Assembly (NCBI GenBank): GCA_025201765.1
Contig: MU623429.1
Location: 91,245 to 155,244, forward strand
Source of the DNA: Daldinia sp. FL1419
Taxonomy: Eukaryota; Ascomycota; Sordariomycetes; Xylariales; Hypoxylaceae
Direction of reading: 5' to 3'
DNA length: 64,000 nt
Positions 22,568 through 36,437 of this stretch are shown in pieces; within the stretch, counting starts at the first letter, position 1; every line of letters begins with the position of its first letter. A program made the translations under genes and the position numbers. The notes beneath the pieces were generated by a model that made no database searches, was not told where the DNA came from, and worked only from the letters and a program-made list of their open reading frames with translations.

Positions 22568-25500
22568 GGTGTCTTGGTTTTGCAATTCTCGTAAATACAT
22601 AGACGACCATCTATCTATATGGTCCTACATTAGGTATCTCGGTAGGTAGGTACCTAGTAGGCGCGCAAGTACCGGATCAAGCTAGGATGGAATGGAATGA
22701 ACCTCGTCGCCAGCTGGCGTTAGGAGGGAGGTACGTATGTTTTAAGCGCGGGTAGGACATACGATGGCAATATCAAGCTACCAACAGCGTCGTGGCTTAC
22801 ACCCAGTCATCGCGCTCGCCTTCTCCAGGTTTTGTAGGACTTCTGACGGGCATGTAGCAGCGGCCAAGGCCTAAGCTTGGTCTAATTTGATTCCACGCGC
22901 TATGCAATGCGACGTTTCGCGATCTAACCATCTATCTACCTAGGTGCCTATCTATGCTGGCCCCCCGATCTATGAGACGTGGGAGGTGGTAGTTTGTGGA
23001 AGGATTGGAGAGGCTAGAGAAGGAAATATCATAGTACCTACCTTTACATAGGTTGCTACCTACGATGGAGAGGTGGTACATAGTAGGTATCATTCTTTCA
23101 TCCCGAAATCTCCTTTGGTTAACTACCCGCCCCCGAAAACGTGGTCTAGGCCTGGACCACTCGAGTTGATGTTTACACCTAGCAGCTAATAGTTAACAGC
23201 TAATAGCTAACAGCAATTCCCGCTGGTACAGTCGACATACCGCCTGTCTCCCGCGAGTCAAGGTACAAGTTAGGAGGCTAGCAAGAGGTGGAGAGAGGAT
23301 ATGATCTAGGTCTGGCGTTTGCTTGGGGCGTTTTCTTTTCTTTTTTAATCTTAGGAGATCTAGATGGCTAGCAGCCTGTACCTGCGTTTTGCACAAGTCT
23401 TGGGGTCCTAACTACACAACTCTACATGCCTGAGCTTCCCGGTCGAGTTTGTCGTAAGGCTAACTAGCTAACGGCAGAAGAGCGGCGCGGGTGCTCCTAG
23501 TTTGAAAGGAACTTTTTTATGTTCATGCCACTCTCTTGGCGGCTTCGTTTGGCGGCTTCGTTTGGTTCAAGGGAGGGGAGGGAACGGAAGCTCAGCTCTC
23601 TTCCATGTCTATGGAACTTTGGATTCGTCGTCCCTCTTGGCATGTTCGCCGTTTGCAAGAGCGGTGTTTACGTGATCTCGGCTTTTGAACAAGTACACTA
23701 GTAGCTAGAATAGATGGGTTTTAGTTAAGACGCGACGGAGATTAGGACAGGCGTATGATCCTTTATTAAGGATGGACGAATATTTGGGCTTGGGGAGGGG
23801 GACATGGGTGGTATTCGAGAGGCGATCCGTGCCTGTGAGAAATTGTCGGGGCGACCTTGGCGACCTCGTGGCAATCCTTGCAAATGCAACGGTTACAAGA
23901 TGCCTGCTCCCGCCTAAGCGAAATGGGATTTGCTTTTTTTTTTTCAATCGTTCCTTTCGATACTGGTACCTACACTAGTAAATCGCTGTTCCGTTCGAAG
24001 GAACGAGAAAAGCTTATGCTATAACTACCTACCTACATAACTACCTATGTACTATAGCATGACGATGAGTTGGAAGGAAGTTGTACATGTTCGTCACGGT
24101 TCAGGGTAGGGCTTAAAGTGTACATATCCTGTACAAGGAGTCGCACGACAGCGGTTCCAGATCTCATCTGTTTCAAGAAGCGCTCATCGTAAGGGACGAC
24201 TGGGGAAGAGTGGTTTGGCTGAGTCAGATTAATTCCCTTTCCTAGGAAAAGACCTGCCATAGATCTATAGTGCATAATAAGTTTAATATGTTTATTCGTC
24301 GTTGACGCTCTCCCTTGCGTCAAACTCCTGCATAGCGAAGTTAGCGGAGTCGCGTGTAAACACTTCTCAGCGCGGCTCCTTTTTCGTCAGAGTCCTTAAA
24401 TCATTCGCATAGCCTAATGACGGGGCCGGAGGTTTTAGTAATTGTGGTCTTTTTTAAACAAGTAGCACCACGTTTGGTAAACAAGGGCTATTGGATTTTG
24501 AATAAAGTACCTAGCTACGGGGGCGTAGATATAGGTAGTGAGTATTTAAGGATACTCATCTTAAGTAGTCTGATGCCATAGGTACTGGGTACACATGTAA
24601 GTATGGAAACTTATCGTATGTATGTAACTACCTAGCTATCCCAAGTCCATCTACGTAGATTGTGTCAATATGAGTACCCGGTCCTAGCGAGTACACGTGG
24701 ATGAGACGTGGATGGGTATCCGAGGAGGCGGACGCTTTGCTGGAGCTAATTAGAAACCAAACGATTGTAAGCGATGTTAAAAAAGTTCCCAAGCGTATTG
24801 TAGTACAGATGAAAGTGGATATCGGTGAAGATGGTATAAGAAAGAAAGAAAAAAGAAAAAAAAAAGAAAAAAAAAAAAGAAAGTCGCGGTGAGGTTTTAC
24901 GCGCACAGAAGCATGGGAAGCTCACCCAGCGGCACCACAAGTAAAGATCGGGCAAATCTACCGGAAATCTACTTGGCATCGCTTACATAACTGAGGATCA
25001 AAGGAAAGAGTTTGCGAAGGCCCCATGCTTGGCCCTTGACGTCGTCCGTTCGACCCCTAGTTCCCGTCATTTATGCAGTAATTCATATCGAAACGGTTTC
25101 GGGGATACCGTCGACACACTTCGAAGCCAAATGTCGGGTTATATTCGCGTCTGGGCACGGCTGTCGTCGGTAAAGCTCATATAAGCAAGATGAATGAGAA
25201 GAGGATAAGAATCTGGCCCCCGAGATTGCTGCGTATTGGCTCGGTATCGTATTGGAGTGGTGCCGAGATCATGATCATTGTTTATGTGAGATTTCTATTG
25301 TACGAAGTACTACGGAAGCTTTTTCGTGTTCAGGATTTCGAATAACTATTACTAGAATATAGATTAATCAATAATTCATACTATGCGTAACTATATCCCC
25401 TTAACTCATCTACACTAAAGCACCTCCTTGCCTGTTAAGGGGTTACCTACCTACCTACGTACATAGTAGTAATCCAAGGTGTCTGGGGGAAGAGAACTTA

Positions 25501-26961
25501 GACCCTTTTCTCATCAGCCATACCGTAAACTAAACCTGGTAAGCTAAACCCTTTAAAGATGGTCCTTGGACGGAGAACGTCCGGCATTTAAATCGCATGA
25601 TGCACGTACTACCCGCCCTAGCTATGGAGCCCGGCCATCGCTGATCAGCTATGGGATACGCTCGATAGGAATTGCGGTCGAAACTCTCGACTTCCGAATT
25701 CATAAGCGCCGCTTTCTCAGCATAAGGGGGCCACTGCGGTACTGCGGCGGTGCTACGAGGCCGGTAGGTAAGGCCAGACAGGCCAGACAGGCCAGACTGG
25801 CCAAGGCTGAATTTGCATCTTCCTCTCCCATCTCTTACCTCATTCGAACTCGGGCAACTCCGAGTAGTTCTAGAATTCGAGGTTCTCCTACCTTTCTACA
25901 CTACCTTACCTCTCTCTCTACCTGAGTCATGTATCCACGACACCGAATGTAAACCGGATTCAGGCAGTCAGGGCGGGATGGGTATGGCGGATAGCATGGG
26001 TGTCCCATTCATGTTATATGATTGGTTCATCTCCGCCAGCGAATCATCGGTAATTTTCGGCTCTCCGCCGGACACCTGCGGCAAAGATACACAATCCTAA
26101 TCAAACTTCAACTCAAAGAGGGAAGACGCGTTGGTGGCCAATGTTGCATCATTGTACAATACCCTTTTTCGATCGGATACGTATTCTACATAGCCTATCC
26201 TGTCACGGGAACCTGCCCATCATCTGCCTATCCACGTACCCAGTTGAAATCTCCATCGAACAGATGTCCGCGCAGTTTTCCCGTCTCGCTGTGGACTCGA
26301 GCGTCTGGTGATAGGATTCTTGGGTTCTGTCTCTCCGATGCGCCCTTTCGCTTCTAGTAGCTGCTTGTCTTTCGTCCTCTTGTGTCTTGGTGGTGTGTGT
26401 ATGAGCAGGAATTTGGGGGCCCTATAATTATAAAAATCCATCCACGCTCAAATTGGGCAGCACCAGGCTCTAAGCCCTAACGAGCAGCACCAACAGACAG
26501 ATCCTCCTCACTTGATTTGGGTCCGATGCTATTAGGATAGTATATACTTATACATCCATGCCGCCTTACAACAGGTCATAGGGCTGGCCAATGGATTGAT
26601 ATAGTACCGGCTGTCAGCGGTACCGAACGGTTGGTGACCAATCCAAATGACGCACATCGTGAAATATCAACAGAGATTCTGACTGGCGGTGTTCGGGAAG
26701 TCCTAATCCGTGCTGACGTCGCGTAGACGTATAGCTGTTGTTCTATATTGCAGCAGCCTCTGGCGGTTTAGATTATCACCCCGACTTTCCGCTATGCGTG
26801 TAGGTAACCCTGGCATCACCAGGCATCGTAGGGCCTTCTTTCGCCGCGCCAAGAATATGATTAGTCTAAGTTTACGTTGAACTGGTTGAACCACACCCCT
26901 AAGTCGCTCCCTATGTAGATACCTGCTACGAGTGCCCTACTTCGTGCTGCGAAATAGGCAC

Positions 26962-26994
26962 CGGATGAGTAATTTTTCTATTACAACTCATCCG
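26962..26994. repeat. Hairpin-forming inverted repeat
   Basis: CGGATGAGT at 26962-26970 is the reverse complement of ACTCATCCG at 26986-26994. Inner TAAT/ATTA pairing can extend the stem past a small bulge. No gene is adjacent, and the role is unknown. Confidence 0.5.
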
Positions 26995-28472
26995 TGCACG
27001 GGGAGGGTTGTGGAAAAAGACCACTGAGGCCCTTTAACCTTGCCTGTGGCTGCGGGACTTGGGCGTACCCCATTAAATCCCGCGGGAAATACCCTCACGG
27101 GAAATACCATCGATGGTTTGCCACACCTGATCCCACCACAGAGGAGCCGTGACTCGAAGCTTATACATAGTAGTTCCCCCTCCCTTTTCCATAGTAGAAA
27201 AAAAAGGACCCTGGTCACGACAATGGCTTAGATTAGGCAGGGGTCCCATCCATGGGGTGAGTAGCGGGCAGCGGCTTATGATGTTTCTTCCTTTTGGTCT
27301 AAGTTTGGGCCGGATAGGCTTCTCTCAGCCCTCTAGAACATTGCACGAACAGGATCCGAAAAATAACAGCTAAGATTTAGCCTCAGTTTACGCCCTCCTT
27401 TACCACGTGCGTGTGTATGTTAGTAATTACATGCGTACGAACTTACGGGCGGTTTCTTGGTTGTCCCACAGCTAGTACCTGCCAAAAGCGTCCTACGTGT
27501 GTAGTTGAGGCGGATCTGATCCGTACTGTCGAACAGAAAACCGGTCAAAATCGTACTGCATCCGTTTGATTAAAGTCCTCTCGGGATTGAAATGCCAGTG
27601 TGAGATTGACAGCAAGGATGTCGGCTTCGAGTTCGTGGTGCTGGGTAGCCCCTGAGTTTGAGCCGGCGTGTTCCCGGATGGAGGGTCGACTGTAAGGGGG
27701 TCGCCTTTGCTATGGGACCAATTTTCCATACGCCTCGAGTTAATGCTATTTCGGCAAGAGGAGAGCCATACGCCGCTTCGATGCCTAAGCAATATGAGTA
27801 GGACCAAAACGTTGATCCTCTTTCGGTGCTAGAGGCTGAAAAGGATATGCTATCGTAAGTAAACGACTCAAGTGCCGGTACTACCCATCCAGCTAGAGGT
27901 TACAGGTCTCTAGGGACTGTCGGGGAACTCGGAACTAGGAATAAGGTAGGAGATCTAATAAAGAGCCGCTGTACTCCAGAAATATCCCCAGCTCGTATTG
28001 TTGAGCAGCACTAATCATATGGCACCGGAGCCCAGAAATGTACCGATGCTTGATGGCTAGATCGGACTTAGGATGGAATGAGAAAGAATGAACTTGGATG
28101 AGTAATTAGGTGTGTGGGTATAGCGCTTATGTGAGTTCCTCTTCGATTCCGCTGACTCTATAGGATAGATTGAGGAGATCTATACTATAGTTCAACTTAA
28201 TAATTATTAAGTAAGTCTACATACACATCCAGAAAGAGATCTAAAGTCCAAATGTCTAACCAACATTTAGGTCGAGATTTGCGTGGAGGGTACCTCTGAG
28301 GGTTGTATTAGTATACCTCCCCCACGGCAGAGAAATAGAGCCTCTTTTGGACGTATTCCCGAGAATAGGTCATTATTAATCTGACCAATCACGATTGCTA
28401 TCCTTAACGCCGTCGAGTTATAATGGGCTGCTCGTGTGGTCGGGTCGCTTCTCTGACTACCTAGATAGATAT

Positions 28473-28503
28473 GGGGCAGGGGCCGGTGACTATCCCCTGC
28501 CCC
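28473..28503. repeat. GC-rich hairpin, 10-bp perfect stem
   Basis: GGGGCAGGGG at 28473-28482 pairs perfectly with CCCCTGCCCC at 28494-28503 around an 11-nt loop. It lies in gene-poor DNA with no flanking coding region that I can identify. Confidence 0.55.
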
Positions 28504-31500
28504 TAAGTTCCTCTGAGGGGATTGAAATCGGGATCTGACCCCAGTTACGCTCGATACGTATCACGCCTAAGCCCAGGTCCCTCACATACTGTGTGTATCT
28601 TTCAGAGAGAGGTGCCGAGGGTCTAGTAGTCTAGGTCACCACTTATTGGGTAGAGCCGCGGTTGTTGAGACTTGTTGGTTCAAACAAGTCACGCCAAGGT
28701 CGCTTACCAAGGCGACGACTAACACATTTTGAGGCTTGGGTGACGAATACGGTAAGTGATTTCAACCAAACGCGCGGATGGAGTCGTCTAGCTCAAGGTT
28801 AGCCGCAAGGTGAACAAAGTACGTTGTGTAAAATGAAAAAGAACTCGGCCGTATCAATGTCGTGTAAGCTCGTCGCCTAAGGACTCATATCCCTTGATAG
28901 GGCTGATCCAATGAGGGGACGAGTTACGGGTGTCTGAGAAACCAACATATCTTTTCTATATTCGGACCGTACCGCAGCTTGTTAGTTAGTACTGTTAGTT
29001 ACAACTACTGTTAGTTGCTACCGTTAGGTTAACCACATACGAACTTACACACATTCCATTTTTTGCTCAGCCCTATCGTTTAAGAAAACCAGGGACGATA
29101 GAGCCCTTTGTGTATGATCGCTATAATATATGCCGAGTCACCTAAACCTCCAATTAGAGTGCTGACGTTTTGTCCTAGGCGCACACCCCCATTCTCTTAT
29201 CGCTGCCTTGTGCCTTGTAAAACGATGGGATTACGGGCCGACTTGAGAGGTAATTCGAAAAAAGCTTGTGTAAGTATGTACCAAAAGAATTATTCGACAG
29301 GAAACGGCGCTTGGCCGTCAAAATAATCTGGTTTTGATTTATGCTAGTTACATGGTCTTACTTACATGTATACAAGAATGTATATAATAATGTATATAAT
29401 CCTGATATATCTCAAGTCAGCGTCACGTAGCCTTCGGAGATGGTAGAGCAGCGGGGAGAGCACCTTGCAACTGACATAACGTTGTGATGGTTGCTGTGAT
29501 GGTACCGAGGCTGCCTCTACTTGCCTTTAGGTACTGCCATCTACTTCTCTACTTCCTATGGTTGAAGGTGTGTGGCCGGATCTGATTGGTTACCGACACA
29601 CTGGAACGGGTGCGAGGCCAGGATGAAGTGATCCAATAAAAACTCACCGTCAGCGTGGTCAATGTGGTCAATGTGCAGTGCCACCCTGTTTTAGGCGCTA
29701 AGCGCCCCGTACTGCAACTAGGCCCCACTCTTTCACCCCGCCCAGCCTACCTAACTTGGTATCCACCTCACTTATTCTTTTCGCACTGTCGCTGTCAAAG
29801 TTCCCTGAACTTGTAGGTACTTGAACAGCCTTGCGAGTTGTAAGTCGGGTACATCGCTATAGCCCCAAGTATGTAAAAAAGACCTTTACAGGGGAAAGCA
29901 TGTAACCTAGGGAGTTAATGTACCTACCTAGGTGGTACCTAATAAACGTATGTAAGGTGTTCCCATATTTTTTTTTTGATGTATCTGCCCTTTTTTTTGA
30001 GGTGCATGGCGTAGACCCTATGGGAACCCTTCATCCGTCCCCTCCGGCTTCCCGTCATTTGATCGATGTCCCGTCGGCATGTCACAATCTCTTCACACTC
30101 ACTGCATCATCAAGCCACCCGCTTTCTCCTTTGGGCTCTTCTTCGACACTCGTACAGCGGCGCCGAGTCAGCAATGGAGCGCATACAGCGCAAACTATCC
30201 ATTAGAGATTGCAGTTTTAATTATCCATTTGTGCTCGTTCCATACGGTCGGTACCGACAACACATCGTCTGAGTCCTACGCATCCGGGTTGCATAATGTT
30301 GTATAATCCATCGGCTGTTTGGTGGTCCGGAGGTAGGACGCTGCTTTCCCACCTTTTTTTCTTGCCCACCGTCTCGTCTCCGCCGGTATCCAAAGTCGCC
30401 GAATGCGATGCGGGACGATTTATCGCTCCCAAACTAGATACCTGTGTACCTAAGTAGGTACCTAGGAATGTACTAGCGAGCGAGGGTCCTCAACCTACCA
30501 TTGGGGGCTTAGTCTTATTAAAAAATCTCATCGAACATTTTTATCACCCGAGACCCGATTAAATGAAAAAAAAAGTACTCGAATGGATATACACATGAAG
30601 GACCCCTCTTATCAACGATGTCACCGCACATCGCGCCGTCGTCTTGAGTAAGGTATGGGTATACAAATTACATACATGTAGTAACCACCATATACAAATG
30701 GAATTCCTGGTCGTTTATTAGAGGTCGTACACGTGCGACAGGCTGTTAGTGTATCCACGGCTAGCGCTAATAACCTTATATTGTTGGATCAGAATTGAAT
30801 AGTTTATCTAGCGGATCTGTATAACGGCATCTTAGGGACGATTTCCCTGTCTGTGGACCTGTGGGATGGTTAAACGGCTCTAAAGTAGTACACGTAGGGT
30901 TCCAAATGCCCAGTACCTAGACATGCGCGAAGTAGGTAAAATAGAACAGATAACTATCTACCAGGATAGTAGTTATATGTACCTTATGTATAGTATAGCC
31001 CTAGACCGCATCTCGAGCAAATTCGTTTGACGATATCTACCATGACGAACGTGTGTAGTAAGAAACTGACATAACATCCACGGGCACTTACAGGCATTGC
31101 AACATTCGACTTTCATGCATTCGCGGAGGTACATGTCTATTTACAAGATGCCACGATTGGCTGACTTTATTATTCTTATTACATATGTAGTATACCTACC
31201 TGTTAAAAACCTACTTGCCTTAGAACCTACCTTAGTTTTTTTTCTTTTCCCAAAAGAGATAAAAAATGGAAAGTGGAAAGGGGTCTCCACTATAACTATC
31301 AAAATACCTCCTACTAGGGGTAGCACAAGTACTAAGGTAGTGGACAATTCAGTGGACGTGGTAATACAAAAAGAGTCAACTGGAAGTAACTCTAGAGTCT
31401 AAAGTAGGTTACAGCACGTTACAGCAGGTACGATGCTCTGTTTTCAGCTAGGTCGTGTGTGGGGCAACCTTGGAACTGGGGGGCACTGCGCCCCCATCTT

Positions 31501-33810
31501 TGCATCAACTCAGCCCATTATTTTCAACCATACCCTGGTCAAATCACCCACCGTCCCGCCGTTCTAAGCGTTCCCCTTCCTCATACACCACACTAGTACC
31601 TCTATACCTCTACGCTAGTGTATATGGCTATTGCTATTTACTACTACCTAATGAGCTGTATAGCTAGCAGCTAGCAGCTAGCCTACCTCTTATCTGCCAT
31701 GATAGGTATCATCTCAAGTTCTTCGTAGAAACAAGGTCCTACCCGCAAATCCACATTCGCAATCCACATTCGCAATCCACATCCACATCCACGTCCACGT
31801 CCACATCCCACGTCCTAAACTCACCCGATTTCGAACGTCGAATCGTCTCACGCTTCCTCCCATGCCATACCCTTGTTCTCTTTCTCCATTATCCATTCTC
31901 CAAAAAGGGACCCCAATTCCAAGGTTCCCTAAGGGATCGCTGATACGTACTTCGTACATACATAGGAATTTCAAATTCCTAATTTGATTCCCAGACGTTG
32001 CTTGCTCACCGTTTCGGCTCGAGGTTCGCCCGTCGACGGCTGATCGCTCTTCGGCCGAGGTAGGTAAACTCCTATTTCCTTCGTGACGATCCATCCCGAG
32101 GCCTTCCGGCTTTTTGGGGGGTTTTTTTCTTTTTCTTTTTTACGTTGTAAAATCGAACCCTCGCGGATTGGGGACTCTGAGGCTATGAGCCGCGGCCAAA
32201 CGCCGACCCGCGATATCCACCACGGTCTCATAATGGGCCGCGCCGTGGCCGGGCAGATTTACCATCTGCCTAGCGACGATGTAACAGACGATTGAAGCAT
32301 CTCGCGTTCTAGCGAATTGCACATCTGGATGGTTCCTCAACGCACGAAAGGCGACCTCCTAAACTAGGGCGGATCCTTTTTTCCTTCTCTGCGGGAAAAG
32401 GGTTAGAACCGTTCAAAAGGGGTTGCCGGTGTGATTCATCACGAATGAATCACAGGTCCTCGCCGCGATTTTCAAACGTTGACCTATCTGATGCTTCACA
32501 TCGCTTACTCTCCTTGCCTGGAGATTCTGAGTGAGGCGTAGTCAAGGAACGTCTAGAACTGAAAGCTCATGCCCTGTCTCTTCTTTCCATTCGTTCATCT
32601 ACGTTTCTCGACTTCCCCCACAAACCTTGATCGCGGGCGAAGGGAAATAACATAATAAATCCACGGAAGTAACCAATCTACGGATAAGGATCTTGATACT
32701 TGTCTTACGATGTAGACTTATGACTTCATTATCCTCTTGTTATAGAGAGGACGGTCTATATTCGGATCTTAGCAGACCGACCGATCGGCGTAGAGATGCA
32801 ATCCCACTCTTACGGAAGTGGCGGCGGCGCTCATTAGTAGTTTGACCTACCTAGATCTTTTCCGCTTAGACCGCTGTCTTTGCGATGAAAAAGCTCATGT
32901 GGCTAGTGTAGGTGTTTATTGATAGGCCATATATTTTGATTCTGCATATTCGCCTCCACGATTTTATCAATAGTCGGAAGGAATTAAAGCAAAAGTACCT
33001 AGATTACAAGATACTTGCGCATAGCTATTACAAGTCGAAGACTAATATCATGTAGGTGACTTTTCGTTGCGCGTGCAGAAAGAGACATATTGTACGTCGT
33101 CATCGGTTGTGGTTTAACTAAAGGGATAAACCAAAGGTTTCGTCATGTCCAAAAAGTCCAGGTCAGCCCTCCTTCTTGCAATCTACTCCCAATTTAGGGA
33201 TATTCTCTTCCACATGTTCTCAACGCCATGTCCTTGGGTCTATTAACCCTGGTCCACACCCGCCAGTCCCAATGTAACCTGCTGGATAAGTTTTTTTATT
33301 TTATTTTATAATGTACCTCGTACCTGATTTGCTTCAAGTACACATTTGGTACTTTGACGGATATCGAACTCTTGGCTTATACATAAACACAGTGTTTACA
33401 CACGGTCCTCTCAAGAAGGTCCTCGAAGTCTGTGGTACATACCTACCTAGCTTCATTACCTCCATATGGACCTCTCTGTCTTCTCACCCTCGCTTAATAT
33501 TCAATTCCTAGTCAAGATTGACGGGGAGTGACGGATTCAAGAAAAAGCGTTTGCCCTACGTAGGAGAGATTCTCACGCCTGCCTTACAGCCCCGTATTTC
33601 TTCTGATATTCCAAAGTTCCATTCAAAGCTGCCACATCTATCACCCCGCTACTTTTTCCTAGTCACGATTCCCTAAAAAATAAAAAATAAAAAAACCCCC
33701 CAAAAAACCTGCCCTTACGAGAGCCTGCTGCCTCTATTTCCACAGCTGATGGTATGGTCAATGTAACCCATACTTGGTAATACCTGAAGCGCTTAATACT
33801 TTGTTTCGAG

Positions 33811-33893
33811 TTACATGGGTTACTTGAGTCTAAGTTACTTGAGTTACTTGAGCTACTTGAGCTACTTGAATGATCTGAGTAACTTCAGTAGGT
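33811..33893. repeat. Imperfect TTACTTGAG tandem array
   Basis: About seven diverged copies of a 9-10 bp unit (TTACTTGAG, CTACTTGAG, GTAACTTCA). It is a simple local array with no associated gene. Confidence 0.6.
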
Positions 33894-34607
33894 AACTTCG
33901 ATGATAAGTTGAGAGATCCTTGAAATCTGTTAGCCACGCTAAAGTGTATTCTAATCTACCCACAAGGGGAAACAAGAGTACGTGATGGCCTTGGAACATA
34001 CAACTCGTTGCGGCGGCTATTCATGCGTCTTCCCACTTCGTCTCCACACGCGCCAATACTGGGAGCACGCTCGAGTGCTGGGAAGTACTGAGAGTGCTGG
34101 GGCCACTCCCATCAACGGTTAGATCCAAGCCCCCAGTCAACTTGCCCTGGTCACCTCTCACCCATGTCCACCCCATGTAGGTAGACCTTTTCGAGGATGT
34201 ACCTCGAGCAGAGATGTGGATAATTCCCAGAGTACCATGTAGTATATTCCTGTCCCTGTACATTACTTATTGTGCATGATGGAGCTATTCCTACAACCTG
34301 GGACTCGAACGTGTACCTAAGTTTTCAGGAACGAACACCTCGACGACGTACATATCTTGTCCCGGTTCCCACCTCAATTTTGACCACCCGTTGAGGGCAA
34401 GGCTCCGAGTTTGTCTATAATACCCCTTCATCTCCTTGTTTTGCCTCGCGCTTGGCCGGGACCTCCAAAGGCAGATTTTCTATTTCCTAGCTTAAGTAAC
34501 CTCTACTACCTCACCTTCGTGGAGCACTTGATGATCCGTGTGTACAAATAACTAAGGACCCTCCATCCCTAATACTTGGTCCAAGTTCTCGCAACAAAAA
34601 TTCTACG

Positions 34608-34645
34608 CCTCTTTTTTTTCTTTTTTTTTTTCTATCTTTTCTACC
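34608..34645 (+). promoter_or_regulatory. Pyrimidine tract upstream of AT-hook gene
   Basis: A nearly pure T/C tract lies 50-90 bp before the ATG at 34697. Such tracts are common just upstream of transcription start sites in filamentous fungi. There is no direct evidence for the start site. Confidence 0.4.
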
Positions 34646-34696
34646 CGTCGCCAACCGCCACTTATTACTATCAAATAATCAACTATCAATCTTGTG

Positions 34697-36437
34697 ATGG
34701 AGGATAGTATATACGTTCGCTCAAGGTCTGACCACATGCGCCATAGTCTATCTCGAGATTCCAACATGCCTGAAGACCGGCGATCTGCTGCTTCTCCAGC
34801 TAGTTCTGGATATGCTCACGATATCCCCACTACTTACGCTTCGGTATGTTTTGGAAAGCTGAACTTGAGCTATCCGCGCTATTAGGAATATGACAATTTG
34901 CTAACTAATTAGGTTGCGCCGTTTAATTACTCCGTACCATATGATACTTCTCTTCCCACACCGGTTTCTGTTGCTGGATCTCCTTCGATGAATGAACGAA
35001 CCGCAAAAATCATGCACCCGTATCAACACCGGGCGGGCTCACAGCAGCCCACCCCTCCAAACACCTCCCGGCCATGGCCCAACTATCAAATAAATGCTCC
35101 CGCCGACCTTATGGAAATGGGGGGCATAGACTCATCTCACCCCTCCAGCGACCATGGCCAAATGGTCTCGGAACCCCAATTCCAATGGGGCCAGTATACG
35201 GTTTCCAGCAACGAGGCGCCAGAGGAAATTCCAAACCATATGACACATCCGTCCCTGTTCTCAGTAGCACCCACGGATCTAGTTAGGCCTGCCATATCTA
35301 TGCACCCTACGAATATGCCTCTCCCAGCACCAGCAGGGGCTCCCGTTTTACAAAACTCTCCGGATCCACGAGACATGGCCCCTTCGATGGGATCAATGGA
35401 TGGTATGCAGCACCACTACCCTAGTATGGTACATCAGCCGCAGGTTATCATGGACTTCACATCGTATAGGAGAAAGCCTAAGTCGAGAACCGGACGGCTG
35501 GGTAGACCCCCAAAGAGGCCCCGAGCCCAAAACAGGATTTCAAAGCGCGACGGTGAAGACCTAATGGACCCTCAGCTGTCAGCGTCAAATGGAGACGCTA
35601 CCTCGACTTCCAAAACTCCTGGCAGGAGTATTACTTTGAGACCCGATGCCCCGGAAAAGGACCGATTCATACTGGAGCTTAGGTGTCAAATGGACAACGA
35701 CAAAGGAAAGGGTATATGGGAGGAGATAACAAAGAAATACGAGGAGCGCTTCGGAAAGAGGCGGCAAGAATCATTACAAATGAACCTCACCCGAGCAGTA
35801 TTAAAATATGCGGAATGGCCTGCAGAAGAGGTGAGTGTCCAATAAGAGCACGAGCTGCGCCAAACTTGAAATGGCATGTTTTAGTAACTGTTGGATTTTC
35901 TAACCGGATGTACAGGACGAGGCCTTAAAACGGGCCGTCGAAGAGCTAGACCGACGCCGGTATGCGGACTTGGCCAAGCTGATGAAAGAAAAGTATGGGG
36001 GTTGCCAAGCGTGGGAGTGGAAGGAGGGTCACATCCTAAAGCGCCTAATCGATCTTGGTATCGAGGAATTCGACCCCGAGGACGTCACAAAGAAGCCCCG
36101 GCGCAAGTCCAGAAAGGCCACGAACAAGCGGGCGAACCCCAAATCGTGGAATACCCCCGGCGCCACTCTTCCGTACGAGGAAGACAGTCGCACAATCTCG
36201 ACGATATCCTCCGAGCAGGAAAACTATATTTTAGAACATTACTGTAAGCCGGACCCCGAACCTCAAGATCCAGCCGCCATGCACGGCGTCCTGGAACACC
36301 CGATCAGTAGTCCTTTGCCCCCTAAGGGAAGCGCCGATGGGGATCCCGGCGAGAGCCGAAGTGAACGAGTGGCCAAGCAGGCATGCGAGCAGATACTCTC
36401 TAGGAGGGATGATCGTGTATACGGTGTTGCTGTCTGA
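34697..36437 (+). CDS. Predicted nuclear protein with AT-hook and Myb/SANT-like helices
   Basis: Three exons (34697-34843, 34913-35830, 35916-36437) with phase-0 introns of 69 bp (GTATGT...TTAG, branch GCTAAC) and 85 bp (GTGAGT...ACAG, branch TCTAAC), giving 528 aa. The N-terminal half is Pro/Ser/Met-rich and disordered. Near residues 238-250 there is a clear AT-hook, TGRLGRPPKRPR, which binds the minor groove of AT-rich DNA. After about residue 298 come two helical Trp/Arg-rich segments. One is GKGIWEEITKKYEERFGKRR to RAVLKYAEW. The other is DRRRYADLAKLMKEKYGG to EWKEGHILKRLI. Both look like Myb/SANT-type DNA-binding repeats. A basic stretch (KKPRRKSRKATNKR) could be a nuclear signal. I do not recognise a named orthologue. 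It is probably a chromatin or DNA-binding protein; its function is not known. Confidence 0.85.

Larger units (their letters stand above)
21175..34696. other. 13.5-kb gene-poor region
   Basis: I find no supportable gene. Open frames are short, overlap on several strands and lack domains. Visible structure: a C/G/T/A homopolymer cluster at 22483-22567, AACAGCTAATAGC repeats near 23177-23212, CCAGACAGG repeats near 25773-25800, perfect short hairpins at 26962-26994 and 28473-28503, a TTACTTGAG-type tandem array at 33811-33893, CCACATTCGCAAT repeats near 31746-31780, and many ACCTAGGT/GGTACC palindromes. Composition looks ordinary rather than AT-rich, so it is not a typical RIP-degraded transposon block. 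Confidence 0.45.

Noticed and set aside
25566..26357. Three overlapping plus-strand frames that might be a degraded gene
   Set aside because: The frames share no recognisable protein and contain CCAGACAGG repeats; no frameshift model gives a sensible product.
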